This document shows, in pieces, positions 34,699 to 43,304 of a stretch of DNA of 64,000 nucleotides (within the stretch, counting starts at the first letter, position 1; every line of letters starts with the position of its first letter). Below the pieces are notes generated by a model. The model did no database searches. It saw only the letters and a program-made list of their open reading frames with translations, and had not been told where the DNA came from. The translations under genes were made by a program, and so were the position numbers. The stretch is from Aliihoeflea sp052435735 (GTDB lineage Bacteria; Pseudomonadota; Alphaproteobacteria; Rhizobiales; Rhizobiaceae), in contig JBQVNB010000017.1 of the NCBI GenBank assembly GCA_052435735.1, positions 46,402 through 110,401 on the forward strand. Reading direction: 5' to 3'.

Positions 34699-35337
34699 TC
34701 ACCCCTTCGGCCGCAGCCCCTCCAGGAACAACTGCTCAAGATAACGCGCAGCATCCTCGAACCGGCCGTCGCCGCCTCTGTCCGGCCCAAGGACCGTGCG
34801 GACCTGGATGTCGAAGTCGGCGTAATGCTGGGTCGTCGCCCAGATCGAGAAGATCAGGTGCCAGGGGTCGGTTCGGGCGATCTTGCCGGCCTTCATCCAG
34901 CCCTTGATGAGCGCGGCCTTTTCGTCGACGAGGGGCTTCAGTTCGCCTTCGATCAGGTGCTGGATGCGGGGCGCGCCCTGCAGGATCTCGTTGGCAAAAA
35001 GGCGGCTTTCACGCGGGTAGTCGCGTGCCATTTCGAGCTTGCGGCGGATATAGGAGCGCAGTTCGCCGATCGGATCGCCGATGTCGTCGAGTGCGCGCAA
35101 AGGGGCAAGCCATGTCTGCAGCAGGCGCTCGATCAGCGTCGTGAACATCGCCTCCTTGGAGCGGAAATAATAGAGGAGGTTCGGCTTCGACATGCCGGCC
35201 GCCTCGGCGATCTGGTCGATGGTCGCGCCGCGAAACCCGTGCTGCGAAAAGACGTCGAGCGCGGCATCGAGGATCAGTTCGCGCTTCTCGGTCTGGATGC
35301 GCGTGCGGCGACGGCGGACGGGCGTTTCAGCGTCCAT
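34699..35337 (-). CDS. rutR: TetR family regulator, RutR type
   Basis: A 212-residue TetR protein very like RutR, the uracil/thymine-responsive regulator. The N-terminal helix-turn-helix is ATIDQIAEAAGMSKPNLLYYF (about 39-58). The C-terminal part has the RutR stretches YPRESRLFANEILQGAP, LIKGWMKAGKI and IWATTQHYADF. It is transcribed away from the beta-alanine aminotransferase gene, with a RutR-like operator between them and another before preT. I infer that it represses the reductive pyrimidine genes and is released by uracil. Confidence 0.85.
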   Translation of the reverse strand: MDAETPVRRRRTRIQTEKRELILDAALDVFSQHGFRGATIDQIAEAAGMSKPNLLYYFRSKEAMFTTLIERLLQTWLAPLRALDDIGDPIGELRSYIRRKLEMARDYPRESRLFANEILQGAPRIQHLIEGELKPLVDEKAALIKGWMKAGKIARTDPWHLIFSIWATTQHYADFDIQVRTVLGPDRGGDGRFEDAARYLEQLFLEGLRPKG

Positions 35338-35454
35338 GGCTGCACCCCGACTGGACCAATTGACTGGACCAGCTGCTCATCGCGTGTGGAGCGCGAGGAT
35401 GCTGCGCCATTTCCCCTACTATGTCCTTGACCGCCATGGTGGCGGTGCTAACGT

Positions 35455-35470
35455 TTGTCCAATCGGTCAA
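35455..35470. promoter_or_regulatory. RutR-like operator between rutR and the aminotransferase gene
   Basis: TTGTCCAATCGGTCAA matches the RutR consensus TTGACCA-NN-TGGTCAA at 12 of 14 fixed positions and is nearly palindromic. It lies 75 bases before the aminotransferase start. A further TTGACC half site stands at 35427-35432. The rest of the 208-base gap shows nothing else clear. Confidence 0.72.
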
Positions 35471-35545
35471 AAATGCGTAGCACGACTGCGTCCGACACAC
35501 CAAGCGTTGGCCGAAAAGGGAACACGAAAAAGGGGAAGCTTGGTC

Positions 35546-36874
35546 ATGTCGAACCGGCTCAACGTCGCGCCGAACGATCTTTCCGCATTCTGGATGCCGT
35601 TCACCTCCAACAGGCAGTTCAAGCAGGCGCCGCGCATGCTGACTTCTGCCAAGGACATGCATTACCGCACGACCGACGGCCGCGAGATCCTCGACGGGAC
35701 GGCGGGCCTGTGGTGCGTCAATGCCGGGCATTGCCGGCCGAAGATCACCGAGGCCGTGCAGCGCCAGGTCGCCGAACTCGACTATGCGCCGGCCTTCCAG
35801 ATGGGCCATCCGATCGTCTTCGAACTCGCCAACCGGCTGGTCGACGTCGCGCCCGAGGGAATGAACCACGTCTTCTTCACCAATTCCGGCTCGGAATCGG
35901 TCGAGACCGCGCTCAAGATCGCGCTTGCCTACCAGCGCGTGAAGGGGCAGGGCGCGCGCACACGCCTGATCGGCCGCGAGCGCGGCTATCACGGCGTCAA
36001 TTTCGGCGGCATCTCGGTCGGCGGCATCGTCACCAACCGCAAGATGTTCGGCACGTTGCTCACCGGCGTCGACCACATGCCGCACACGCACCTGCCGGCA
36101 AAGAACGCGTTCACGCGCGGCGTGCCGGAGCATGGCGGGGACCTTGCCGACGAGTTGGAGCGCATCGTCACGCTGCATGACGCCTCGACCGTCGCGGCCG
36201 TCATCGTCGAACCGGTCGCCGGCTCCACGGGCGTCCTGATCCCGCCGCAGGGCTATCTGAAGCGCCTGCGGGACATCTGCACCAAGCACGGCATCCTGTT
36301 GATCTTCGACGAGGTCATCACGGGCTTCGGCCGTCTCGGCACGCCGTTTGCGGCCGACTATTTCGGCGTGATGCCCGACATCATCACCACGGCGAAGGGC
36401 GTGACCAACGGCGTCATCCCGATGGGCGCGGTGTTCGTGACGTCGGAAATCCACGACGCGTTCATGACCGGCCCCGAGCACATGATCGAGTTCTTCCACG
36501 GCTACACCTATTCGGGCAATCCGATCGCGTCGGCCGCGGCGATCGCCACGCTCGACACCTACAAGGAAGAGGGGCTGCTGACCCGTGGCGCGGAGCTTGC
36601 GCCCTATTGGGAAGATGCGCTCCACTCGCTGAAGGATGCGCCGAACGTCATCGACATCCGCAATATCGGCCTTGTCGGCGCGATCGAACTGCAGCCGATC
36701 GCCGGCGAGCCGACCAAGCGGGCGTTTTCGGCCTTCGTCAAGGCGTTCGAGAAGGGCGTTCTCATCCGCACGACCGGCGACATCATTGCGCTCTCGCCGC
36801 CGCTGATCATCGAGAAGGGCCAGATCGACGAGATCGTCGATTGCGTCCGCACGGTGCTGAACGAGGTAGCCTGA
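35546..36874 (+). CDS. bauA: beta-alanine--pyruvate (omega-amino acid) aminotransferase
   Basis: A 442-residue class III aminotransferase. It starts with the group-typical SAFWMPFTSNRQFKQAPRM, shows FFTNSGSESVETALKIAL and the IFDEVITGFGR motif, and has the PLP lysine in TTAKGVTNG. Relatives move the amino group of beta-alanine to pyruvate, giving malonate semialdehyde. This is the natural next step after beta-ureidopropionase, whose gene is two genes downstream. GGGGAAGC precedes ATG 35546; longer frames run into the regulator region. Confidence 0.87.
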   Translation: MSNRLNVAPNDLSAFWMPFTSNRQFKQAPRMLTSAKDMHYRTTDGREILDGTAGLWCVNAGHCRPKITEAVQRQVAELDYAPAFQMGHPIVFELANRLVDVAPEGMNHVFFTNSGSESVETALKIALAYQRVKGQGARTRLIGRERGYHGVNFGGISVGGIVTNRKMFGTLLTGVDHMPHTHLPAKNAFTRGVPEHGGDLADELERIVTLHDASTVAAVIVEPVAGSTGVLIPPQGYLKRLRDICTKHGILLIFDEVITGFGRLGTPFAADYFGVMPDIITTAKGVTNGVIPMGAVFVTSEIHDAFMTGPEHMIEFFHGYTYSGNPIASAAAIATLDTYKEEGLLTRGAELAPYWEDALHSLKDAPNVIDIRNIGLVGAIELQPIAGEPTKRAFSAFVKAFEKGVLIRTTGDIIALSPPLIIEKGQIDEIVDCVRTVLNEVA

Positions 36875-36876
36875 GA

Positions 36877-37167
36877 ATGGCCCGCCCGCAGGCGACGCAC
36901 GCGGTTCTGGTCGATGACGACCAGGTACGCGTCACGCGGTGGGACTTCGCGCCGGGCGCGGAGACGGGCTGGCACCGGCACGGCATGGACTATGTGATCA
37001 CAACGATCACGCCATGCGCGATGCTTCTGGAAGAGCCCGGCGGCACCAACCGCCGGGTCGAATTCAAGGCGGGGGACGCCTATCGCCGCAGCGAGGGCGT
37101 CGAGCATAACGTCATCAATGATGGCGATGCGCCGATGTCCTTCGTCGAAATCGAACTGAAAGCATAA
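36877..37167 (+). CDS. small cupin protein, BauB-like
   Basis: A 96-residue single-domain cupin. The metal-binding His residues can be seen in GWHRHGMDYVITTI and in GVEHNVIND. Similar small cupins (BauB) stand beside beta-alanine aminotransferase genes and are linked to beta-alanine breakdown, though their chemistry is not settled. It starts three bases after the aminotransferase stop and is followed by the ureidopropionase gene after nine bases, so it belongs to the operon. Confidence 0.75.
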   Translation: MARPQATHAVLVDDDQVRVTRWDFAPGAETGWHRHGMDYVITTITPCAMLLEEPGGTNRRVEFKAGDAYRRSEGVEHNVINDGDAPMSFVEIELKA

Positions 37168-37176
37168 GGGACAAGC

Positions 37177-38427
37177 ATGGCAGCGCCGGGCGAAAATCTG
37201 CGAATCAATCCAGACCGTTTGTGGGATTCGCTGATGGAGATGGCGAAGATCGGCCCGGGCGTTGCCGGGGGCAACAACCGCCAGACGCTGACCGACGAGG
37301 ACGGCGAAGGCCGGCATCTCTTCAAGCGCTGGTGCGAAGATGCGGGCATGAGCGTCGCCGTCGACCAGATGGGCGCGATGTTCGCGCGCCGCGAAGGCAC
37401 GGACCCGGACGCGCTGCCGGTCTATGTCGGCAGCCATCTCGACACGCAGCCGACCGGCGGCAAGTTCGACGGCGTTCTCGGCGTTCTCGGCGGGCTCGAG
37501 GTGATCCGCTCGATGAACGATCTCGGCATCAAGACCAAGCATCCGATCGTCGTGACCAACTGGACGAACGAGGAAGGCACGCGCTTTGCGCCGGCGATGA
37601 TCGCCTCGGGCGTATTTGCCGGCGAGATCGACCTCGACTGGGCCTATGACCGGACGGACGCCAAGGGCAAGCGCTTCGGCGACGAGTTGGAGCGCATCGG
37701 CTGGAAGGGCGACGAGGAAGTCGGCCAGCGCAAGATGAAGGCGTTCTTCGAGCTTCACATCGAGCAGGGGCCGATTCTCGAGGACGAAGGGATCGACATC
37801 GGCGTCGTCACGCACGGGCAGGGGCTCTGGTGGCTGCAATTCACGCTGACCGGCAAGGATTCGCACACCGGCTCGACGCCGATGCCCAAGCGCCGCAACG
37901 CCGGCCTCGGCATGGCGCGGATCACCGAACTCGTCCATGAAGTCGCGATGGACTTCCAGCCGGACGCCGTCGGCGCCATCGGCCATGTCGAGGTCTACCC
38001 GAACTCACGCAACGTCATTCCCGGCAAGGTCGTCTTCACGGTCGACATCCGCTCGCCAGACCTCGACACGCTGACGCAGATGCGCGAGCGGATCGAGGAT
38101 GGAGCGGCGACGATCTGCGAGGCGCTCGACATCGCCTGCGACGTCGAGGCGGTCGGGCATTTCGATCCCGTCGCTTTCGACGAAGGCTGCGTGAGTGCCA
38201 TTCGCGACGCGGCCGAGCGTCTCGGTTATTCGCATCGGAACATTGTTTCGGGCGCGGGCCACGACGCTTGCTGGATCAACCGCGTCGCGCCGACCGCGAT
38301 GGTCATGTGTCCCTGCGTCGACGGGCTCAGCCACAACGAGGCGGAGGAGATCACCAAGGACTGGGCGCGCGCGGGAGCGGACGTACTCTTCCATGCGGTC
38401 GTCGAGACGGCGGAGATCGTGGAGTAA
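37177..38427 (+). CDS. beta-ureidopropionase (N-carbamoyl-amino acid hydrolase family)
   Basis: A 416-residue zinc hydrolase of the M20 AllC/HyuC family. Metal ligands can be read in VGSHLDTQPTGGKFDG, NEEGTRFAPAMI, ELHIEQGPIL and SGAGHDACW, with the dimerisation domain between about 215 and 330. In this setting it should split N-carbamoyl-beta-alanine into beta-alanine, ammonia and CO2, the third step of the pathway. An N-carbamoyl-L-amino acid or allantoate hydrolase is the alternative by sequence, but dihydropyrimidinase directly downstream favours the call. Confidence 0.87.
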   Translation: MAAPGENLRINPDRLWDSLMEMAKIGPGVAGGNNRQTLTDEDGEGRHLFKRWCEDAGMSVAVDQMGAMFARREGTDPDALPVYVGSHLDTQPTGGKFDGVLGVLGGLEVIRSMNDLGIKTKHPIVVTNWTNEEGTRFAPAMIASGVFAGEIDLDWAYDRTDAKGKRFGDELERIGWKGDEEVGQRKMKAFFELHIEQGPILEDEGIDIGVVTHGQGLWWLQFTLTGKDSHTGSTPMPKRRNAGLGMARITELVHEVAMDFQPDAVGAIGHVEVYPNSRNVIPGKVVFTVDIRSPDLDTLTQMRERIEDGAATICEALDIACDVEAVGHFDPVAFDEGCVSAIRDAAERLGYSHRNIVSGAGHDACWINRVAPTAMVMCPCVDGLSHNEAEEITKDWARAGADVLFHAVVETAEIVE

Positions 38428-38497
38428 TCGTAATCGCTTGAATGAAATCCTTGAAGCCGCTCGCCAAAGAAGCGGCTCATCAAAAAGGGGAACGAGA

Positions 38498-39949
38498 ATG
38501 ACGAAAGTCATCAAGAACGGAACCATCGTCACCGCTGACCGGACGTGGAAGGCGGATATCCTGATCGACGGCGAGACGATCTCCGCCATCGGGCCGAACT
38601 TGGCCGGCGACGAGGAATTCGACGCGACCGGGTGTTATGTCATGCCCGGTGGCATCGACCCGCACACGCATCTGGAAATGCCCTTCATGGGCACCTATTC
38701 GGCCGACGATTTCGAGAGCGGCACCCGCGCGGCGCTGGCCGGCGGCACGACGATGGTGGTCGATTTCTGCCTGCCAAGCCCGGAGCAGTCGCTGATGGAA
38801 GCGCTGCAGATGTGGGACAACAAGTCGACCAAGGCGGCGTGCGACTATTCCTTCCACATGGCGATCACCTGGTGGGGCGAGAAGGTGTTCGACGAGATGC
38901 CGGCCGTGGTCGAGAAGGGCATCACCTCGTTCAAGCACTTCATGGCCTATAAGGGCGCGCTGATGGTGGACGATGACGAGATGTATTCGTCGTTCCAGCG
39001 CTGCGCCGAACTCGGCGCGCTGCCGATGGTTCATGCCGAGAACGGCGACGTCGTCGCGCAACTGCAGCAAAAGCTGCTCGCAGCCGGCAATAACGGCCCG
39101 GAAGCGCACAGCTATTCGCGCCCGCCGGAAGTGGAGGGCGAGGCGACCAACCGTGCGATCATGATCGCCGACATGGCGGGCGTTCCGCTTTATGTTGTCC
39201 ATGTTTCCTGCGAGCAGAGCCATGAAGCGATCCGCCGCGCGCGCCAGAAGGGCATGCGCGTTTATGGCGAGCCGCTGGTGCAGCATCTCGTCCTCGACGA
39301 GACCGAATATTTCGACAAGGACTGGGACCATGCCGCACGGCGCGTGATGAGCCCGCCCTTCCGCTCCAAGCAGCATCAGGATTCGCTATGGGCAGGGCTA
39401 TCGGCCGGCTCGCTGCAGGTCGTCGCCACCGATCACTGCGCCTTCACGACCGATCAGAAGCGCACCGGCATCGGCGATTTCACCAAGATTCCGAACGGCA
39501 CCGGCGGGCTCGAAGACCGGATGCCGGTCCTGTGGACCTTCGGCGTCAACACCGGCCGCCTGACGCCGAACGAGTTCGTCGCCGCGACCTCGACCAACAC
39601 GGCGAAGATCTTCGGCATGTACCCGAAGAAGGGTGCAATCGTCGAAGGCGCGGATGCCGACATCGTCATCTGGGACCCGGAGAAGACGAAAACGATCTCG
39701 GCCGCGAGCCAGCAGTCGGTGATCGACTACAACGTGTTCGAGGGCATTAAGGTGAAGGGCCTGCCGAGAACCGTCTTCACGCGGGGCGAGGTCGCGATCG
39801 AAGATGGCGAGGTGAAAGCCAGGCCCGGTCACGGCAAGTTCGTGGCGCGCGAGGCGAAGACTTCGGTCAGCCAGGCGCTTTCGACCTGGAAGCAAGTCGT
39901 CGCGCCGCGCAAGATCGAGCGTTCGGGCATTCCGGCCAGCGGGGTTTGA
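38498..39949 (+). CDS. hydA: dihydropyrimidinase
   Basis: A 483-residue cyclic amidohydrolase that opens dihydrouracil or dihydrothymine. The metal-binding HTHLEMPF motif, the carboxylated lysine in TSFKHFMAYKG, VHAENGD, VHVSCEQSHEAI and the aspartate in VATDHCAF are all present. It gives N-carbamoyl-beta-alanine for the enzyme encoded just upstream. AACGAGA and AAAGGGG precede ATG 38498. Length and motifs are complete. Confidence 0.94.
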   Translation: MTKVIKNGTIVTADRTWKADILIDGETISAIGPNLAGDEEFDATGCYVMPGGIDPHTHLEMPFMGTYSADDFESGTRAALAGGTTMVVDFCLPSPEQSLMEALQMWDNKSTKAACDYSFHMAITWWGEKVFDEMPAVVEKGITSFKHFMAYKGALMVDDDEMYSSFQRCAELGALPMVHAENGDVVAQLQQKLLAAGNNGPEAHSYSRPPEVEGEATNRAIMIADMAGVPLYVVHVSCEQSHEAIRRARQKGMRVYGEPLVQHLVLDETEYFDKDWDHAARRVMSPPFRSKQHQDSLWAGLSAGSLQVVATDHCAFTTDQKRTGIGDFTKIPNGTGGLEDRMPVLWTFGVNTGRLTPNEFVAATSTNTAKIFGMYPKKGAIVEGADADIVIWDPEKTKTISAASQQSVIDYNVFEGIKVKGLPRTVFTRGEVAIEDGEVKARPGHGKFVAREAKTSVSQALSTWKQVVAPRKIERSGIPASGV

Positions 39950-40003
39950 TCCATGGGATCGGCTCGGACCATCTGCGGTGCCGGGCGTTTCCGGCATCGG
40001 ACC

Positions 40004-40414
40004 TCAGGGCACGAGTGCGTCGAGTTCGGGCAGGAGCCTGACGGCCTCCTGCTCGTTGGCATCGGTGCGCGCAATGACTGCCGTGCAGGGCTCGCCGCCG
40101 ATATTGACCGGCAAATGCGGAAGGCCGGCGGGGATGTAGAGCATGTCGCCGGCGCCCATGTCGACATGGTGCTCCAGCCGCTCGCCATACCAGGTGCGCG
40201 CCGTTCCCGCCGTCACGAAGATCGCCGTCTCGTGGCTCTCATGCAGATGCGCCTTGGCGCGCGCGCCGGGCGGGATGGTGACGAGGTGCATCGACAGGCC
40301 AGTCGCACCGACGCTCTGGGCCGTGATGCCCTCGGCATAGGTCAACCCCTGACGCCCGTCGAAATTCGTTTTCGCGCGCACCAGCCGGCAGGCCTTGGCA
40401 GATGATGGGGACAT
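40004..40414 (-). CDS. cupin domain protein
   Basis: A 136-residue cupin with one beta-barrel. The motif HLHESHETAIFV followed by IPAGLPHLP gives the His/Glu/His ligands of a metal site. Such proteins can be small dioxygenases, isomerases or aminohydrolases, and the sequence does not decide. It is transcribed away from the ABC importer genes and converges with the dihydropyrimidinase gene. A role in pyrimidine use is suggested only by position. Confidence 0.72.
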   Translation of the reverse strand: MSPSSAKACRLVRAKTNFDGRQGLTYAEGITAQSVGATGLSMHLVTIPPGARAKAHLHESHETAIFVTAGTARTWYGERLEHHVDMGAGDMLYIPAGLPHLPVNIGGEPCTAVIARTDANEQEAVRLLPELDALVP

Positions 40415-40526
40415 CCTTCCTCCTCGCTGTTCTTGGCACGTCGTATGGCCTATGCGAACGTCACATCAATTCCTTCCAGAACGCGCGCCGTCAATGGCTG
40501 GCGGCCGCGCGCCAGAGCGGTCATCC

Positions 40527-41321
40527 ATGCTCATGAAACCCATTTCCGACACCGTGATTTCCGCCAGCGGGCTCGGGCTCACCTTCGAGACCAATGACGG
40601 GCCGGTGCATGCGCTGTCGGACGTCGACCTCGATATCCGCAAGGGCGAATTCGTGTCGTTCATCGGGCCGTCGGGCTGCGGCAAGACGACGTTCCTGCGC
40701 GTCATCGCCGATCTCGAACAGCCGACGGCAGGCACGATCTCGGTCAATGGCATGACGCCCGAGGAAGCCCGTCGCAGCCGCGCCTACGGCTATGTCTTTC
40801 AGGCGGCCGCGCTCTATCCGTGGCGCACGATCGAGCGCAATGTCGCGCTGCCGCTGGAGATCATGGGCTATTCGCGCGAGGAGCGGAAGGCGCGCATCGC
40901 GCGCACGCTCGACCTCGTCAACCTGGCCGGGTTCGAGAAGAAGTATCCGTGGCAATTGTCGGGCGGCATGCAGCAGCGCGCCTCGATCGCTCGCGCGCTC
41001 GCCTTCGACGCGGACCTTCTCCTGATGGACGAGCCGTTCGGCGCGCTCGACGAAATCGTGCGCGATCATCTGAACGAGCAGTTGCTGCAGCTTTGGGCGC
41101 GCACGAACAAGACGATCTGCTTCGTCACCCATTCGATCCCGGAGGCGGTCTACCTGTCGACCAAGATCGTGGTGATGTCGCCGCGGCCGGGGCGCGTGAC
41201 CGATGTGATCGAAAGCACGCTGCCGGCCGAGCGCCCGCTCGACATTCGCGAGACGCCGGAGTTCCTGGCGATTGCGGCAAGGGTGCGCGAGGGGCTGCGG
41301 GCGGGGCATAGCTATGAGTGA
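40527..41321 (+). CDS. ABC transporter ATP-binding protein (NitT/TauT type)
   Basis: A 264-residue ATPase of the nitrate/taurine/pyrimidine class. Walker A is GPSGCGKTT, the signature is LSGGMQQR, and Walker B is LLMDEPFGALDE. It drives import by the two permeases downstream. Start choice is uncertain: ATG 40527 or 40533 gives the usual N-terminus, while upstream in-frame ATGs lack support. It heads a four-gene importer set that sits beside a full pyrimidine pathway and has no thiamine riboswitch. Confidence 0.85.
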   Translation: MLMKPISDTVISASGLGLTFETNDGPVHALSDVDLDIRKGEFVSFIGPSGCGKTTFLRVIADLEQPTAGTISVNGMTPEEARRSRAYGYVFQAAALYPWRTIERNVALPLEIMGYSREERKARIARTLDLVNLAGFEKKYPWQLSGGMQQRASIARALAFDADLLLMDEPFGALDEIVRDHLNEQLLQLWARTNKTICFVTHSIPEAVYLSTKIVVMSPRPGRVTDVIESTLPAERPLDIRETPEFLAIAARVREGLRAGHSYE

Positions 41322-41337
41322 TGTAGGCTCAGTTCTC

Positions 41338-41487
41338 ACCCCCCTCTGGGCTGCCGCCCATCTCCCCCTCAAGGGGGGAGATCACTTTCTTCGTCGCCCC
41401 ATCCATACGGAGACGATGTTGGCGGACCCGGTGACGCGCTTGATCTCCCCCCTTGAGGGCGAGATGCCCGGCAGGGCAGAGGGGGGT
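41338..41487. repeat. palindromic repeat, family B, copy 3 (within the importer operon)
   Basis: A 150-base palindrome with arms ACCCCCCTCTGGGCTGCC and GGCAGGGCAGAGGGGGGT and inner TCTCCCCCTCAAGGGGGGAG hairpins. It fills nearly all of the gap between the ATPase and the first permease. Its last bases (GAGGGGGG) end nine bases before the permease ATG and can serve as that gene's ribosome site. Confidence 0.9.
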
Positions 41488-41495
41488 CGGGACCT

Positions 41496-42422
41496 ATGAG
41501 CGCGATTGCCGTTCCCGGGGGTGCGATCGGCCGTTCCGGTATCTGGAGCCGCGTGAGCCAGGGCACCACCGTGCCGGTGCTGATCGTAGTTATCGCGATC
41601 CTTGCCGTCTGGTATCTGGCTGCGGTCTGGCTGAATGCACCCTGGCAACTCCAAATCTTCGCGCGCGGCGAGGGCGACTGGACGTGGGTCGATTTCCTCG
41701 CCGGTACGATGAGCCAGGACCGCCCGCTTCTGCCGGCGCCGCATCAGGTCGCGGTGGAGCTCTGGAATTCTGTCGTCGGGCAGAACGTCACCTCGCGGCG
41801 CAGCCTCGTCTACCATGCCTGGATCACGCTTTCGGCGACGTTGCTCGGCTTCGTCATGGGCACGGTGCTGGGCATCCTGCTCGCCGTGCTGATCGTCCAC
41901 AACCGCGCGATGGACCGCTCGCTGATGCCGTGGATCATCGCCTCGCAGACGATCCCCATCCTCGCCATCGCGCCGATGGTCGTGGTCGTGCTCGCCTCCA
42001 TCGGCATGACCGGGCTGGTGCCGAAGGCGCTGATCTCGACTTATCTGTCGTTCTTCCCGGTCGTCGTCGGTATGGTGAAGGGCTTCCGCAGCCCCGACAC
42101 GATCCAGCTCGACCTGATGCGCACCTATCACGCGAGCCAGGGCCAGACATTCTGGAAGCTGCGCTTTCCATCGGCGCTGCCTTACCTCTTCACCTCGATG
42201 AAGGTGGGCGTCGCGGCGAGCCTCGTCGGCGCTATCGTTGGCGAACTGCCGACGGGTGCGGCGGGCGGGCTCGGCTCGCGACTTCTCGCCGGCTCCTATT
42301 ACGGGCAGACGGTGCAGATTTGGTCCGCGCTTTTGATGGCGGCGGGATTGTCGGCCATGCTCATTCTCGCCATCGGCATCGTCCAGCGGATCGTGCTTGC
42401 GCGCACCGGAGCACGGCCATGA
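41496..42422 (+). CDS. ABC transporter permease (NitT/TauT type), first
   Basis: A 308-residue BPD_transp_1 permease with about six membrane segments. The EAA-like loop is MRTYHASQGQTFWKLRFPSALP. It pairs with the next gene's product to form the channel. Its likely ribosome site is the G-rich end of the palindromic repeat. ATGA overlap couples it to the second permease. Confidence 0.86.
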   Translation: MSAIAVPGGAIGRSGIWSRVSQGTTVPVLIVVIAILAVWYLAAVWLNAPWQLQIFARGEGDWTWVDFLAGTMSQDRPLLPAPHQVAVELWNSVVGQNVTSRRSLVYHAWITLSATLLGFVMGTVLGILLAVLIVHNRAMDRSLMPWIIASQTIPILAIAPMVVVVLASIGMTGLVPKALISTYLSFFPVVVGMVKGFRSPDTIQLDLMRTYHASQGQTFWKLRFPSALPYLFTSMKVGVAASLVGAIVGELPTGAAGGLGSRLLAGSYYGQTVQIWSALLMAAGLSAMLILAIGIVQRIVLARTGARP

Positions 42423-43282
42423 ACGCGCTGGTCTTGGGAGCCATCGCCTTCTGGCTCGTCGCGTGGGCAATCAACGAATGGCTGGTCCGCCTCAAGGCGC
42501 GCGGGACGGCGGCGCGGGCGATCAATTTCGTCGTGCCGCTTCTCTTCGGCGCGGCGCTTCTGGTGCTTTGGGAAGGCCTGGTTCGCGGCTTCAGCGTGCC
42601 GTCCGTGCTCCTGCCGCCGCCGAGCGCAATCTGGGCGCGGATCGCCTCCTCGGTGCCGACGCTCTGGGCCGATTTCTACCAAACCTTCGTCCGCTCGGTG
42701 CTGCCCGGCTATGCGATCGGCTGCCTTGCCGGGCTGGTCGTCGCGATCCTGATCGACCGCTCGCCCTTCCTGAAGCGCGGGCTGCTGCCGGTCGGCAACT
42801 TCGTTTCGGCGCTGCCGCTCGTCGGCATCGCGCCGATCATGGTCATGTGGTTCGGCTTCGACTGGCAGTCCAAGGCCGCCGTCGTCGTGGTCATGACGTT
42901 CTTTCCGATGCTGGTGAATGCGGTCGCTGGCCTCAACGCGTCGAACCAAATGGAGCGCGACCTGATGCGCACCTATGCGGCCGGCCACTGGGCGACGCTT
43001 TTCAAGCTGCGCCTGCCCGCCGCCTGGCCGTTCATCTTCAACGCGCTCAAGATCAATTCGACCCTGGCGCTGATCGGCGCGATCGTCGCCGAATTCTTCG
43101 GCACGCCGGTCGTCGGGATGGGATTCCGCATCTCGTCCGCCATCGGGCGCTTGAACGTCGACATGGTCTGGGCTGAAATCGCGGTGGCCGCTCTTGCCGG
43201 CTCGATCTTCTACGGTCTCATCGCGCTCGTCGAGCGCGGCGTGACCTTCTGGCATCCGTCGATCCGTGGTGGAAAGACGTGA
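42419..43282 (+). CDS. ABC transporter permease (NitT/TauT type), second
   Basis: A 287-residue permease of the same family as its neighbour, with about seven membrane segments and the loop MRTYAAGHWATLFKLRLPAAWP. Having two different permeases, rather than one used twice, is typical of the NMT1/THI5-linked importers for pyrimidine-like compounds. ATG 42419 overlaps the stop of the first permease. It is followed after 22 bases by the binding-protein gene. Confidence 0.86.
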   Translation: MNALVLGAIAFWLVAWAINEWLVRLKARGTAARAINFVVPLLFGAALLVLWEGLVRGFSVPSVLLPPPSAIWARIASSVPTLWADFYQTFVRSVLPGYAIGCLAGLVVAILIDRSPFLKRGLLPVGNFVSALPLVGIAPIMVMWFGFDWQSKAAVVVVMTFFPMLVNAVAGLNASNQMERDLMRTYAAGHWATLFKLRLPAAWPFIFNALKINSTLALIGAIVAEFFGTPVVGMGFRISSAIGRLNVDMVWAEIAVAALAGSIFYGLIALVERGVTFWHPSIRGGKT

Positions 43283-43304
43283 ACTATAAAAAAGGGGAAC
43301 TGAC

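Noticed and set aside
35351..35372. Another RutR site at CTGGACCAATTGACTGGACC.
   Set aside because: It contains two direct TGGACCA copies but matches the RutR consensus at only 8 of 14 positions, so it was not listed as an operator.
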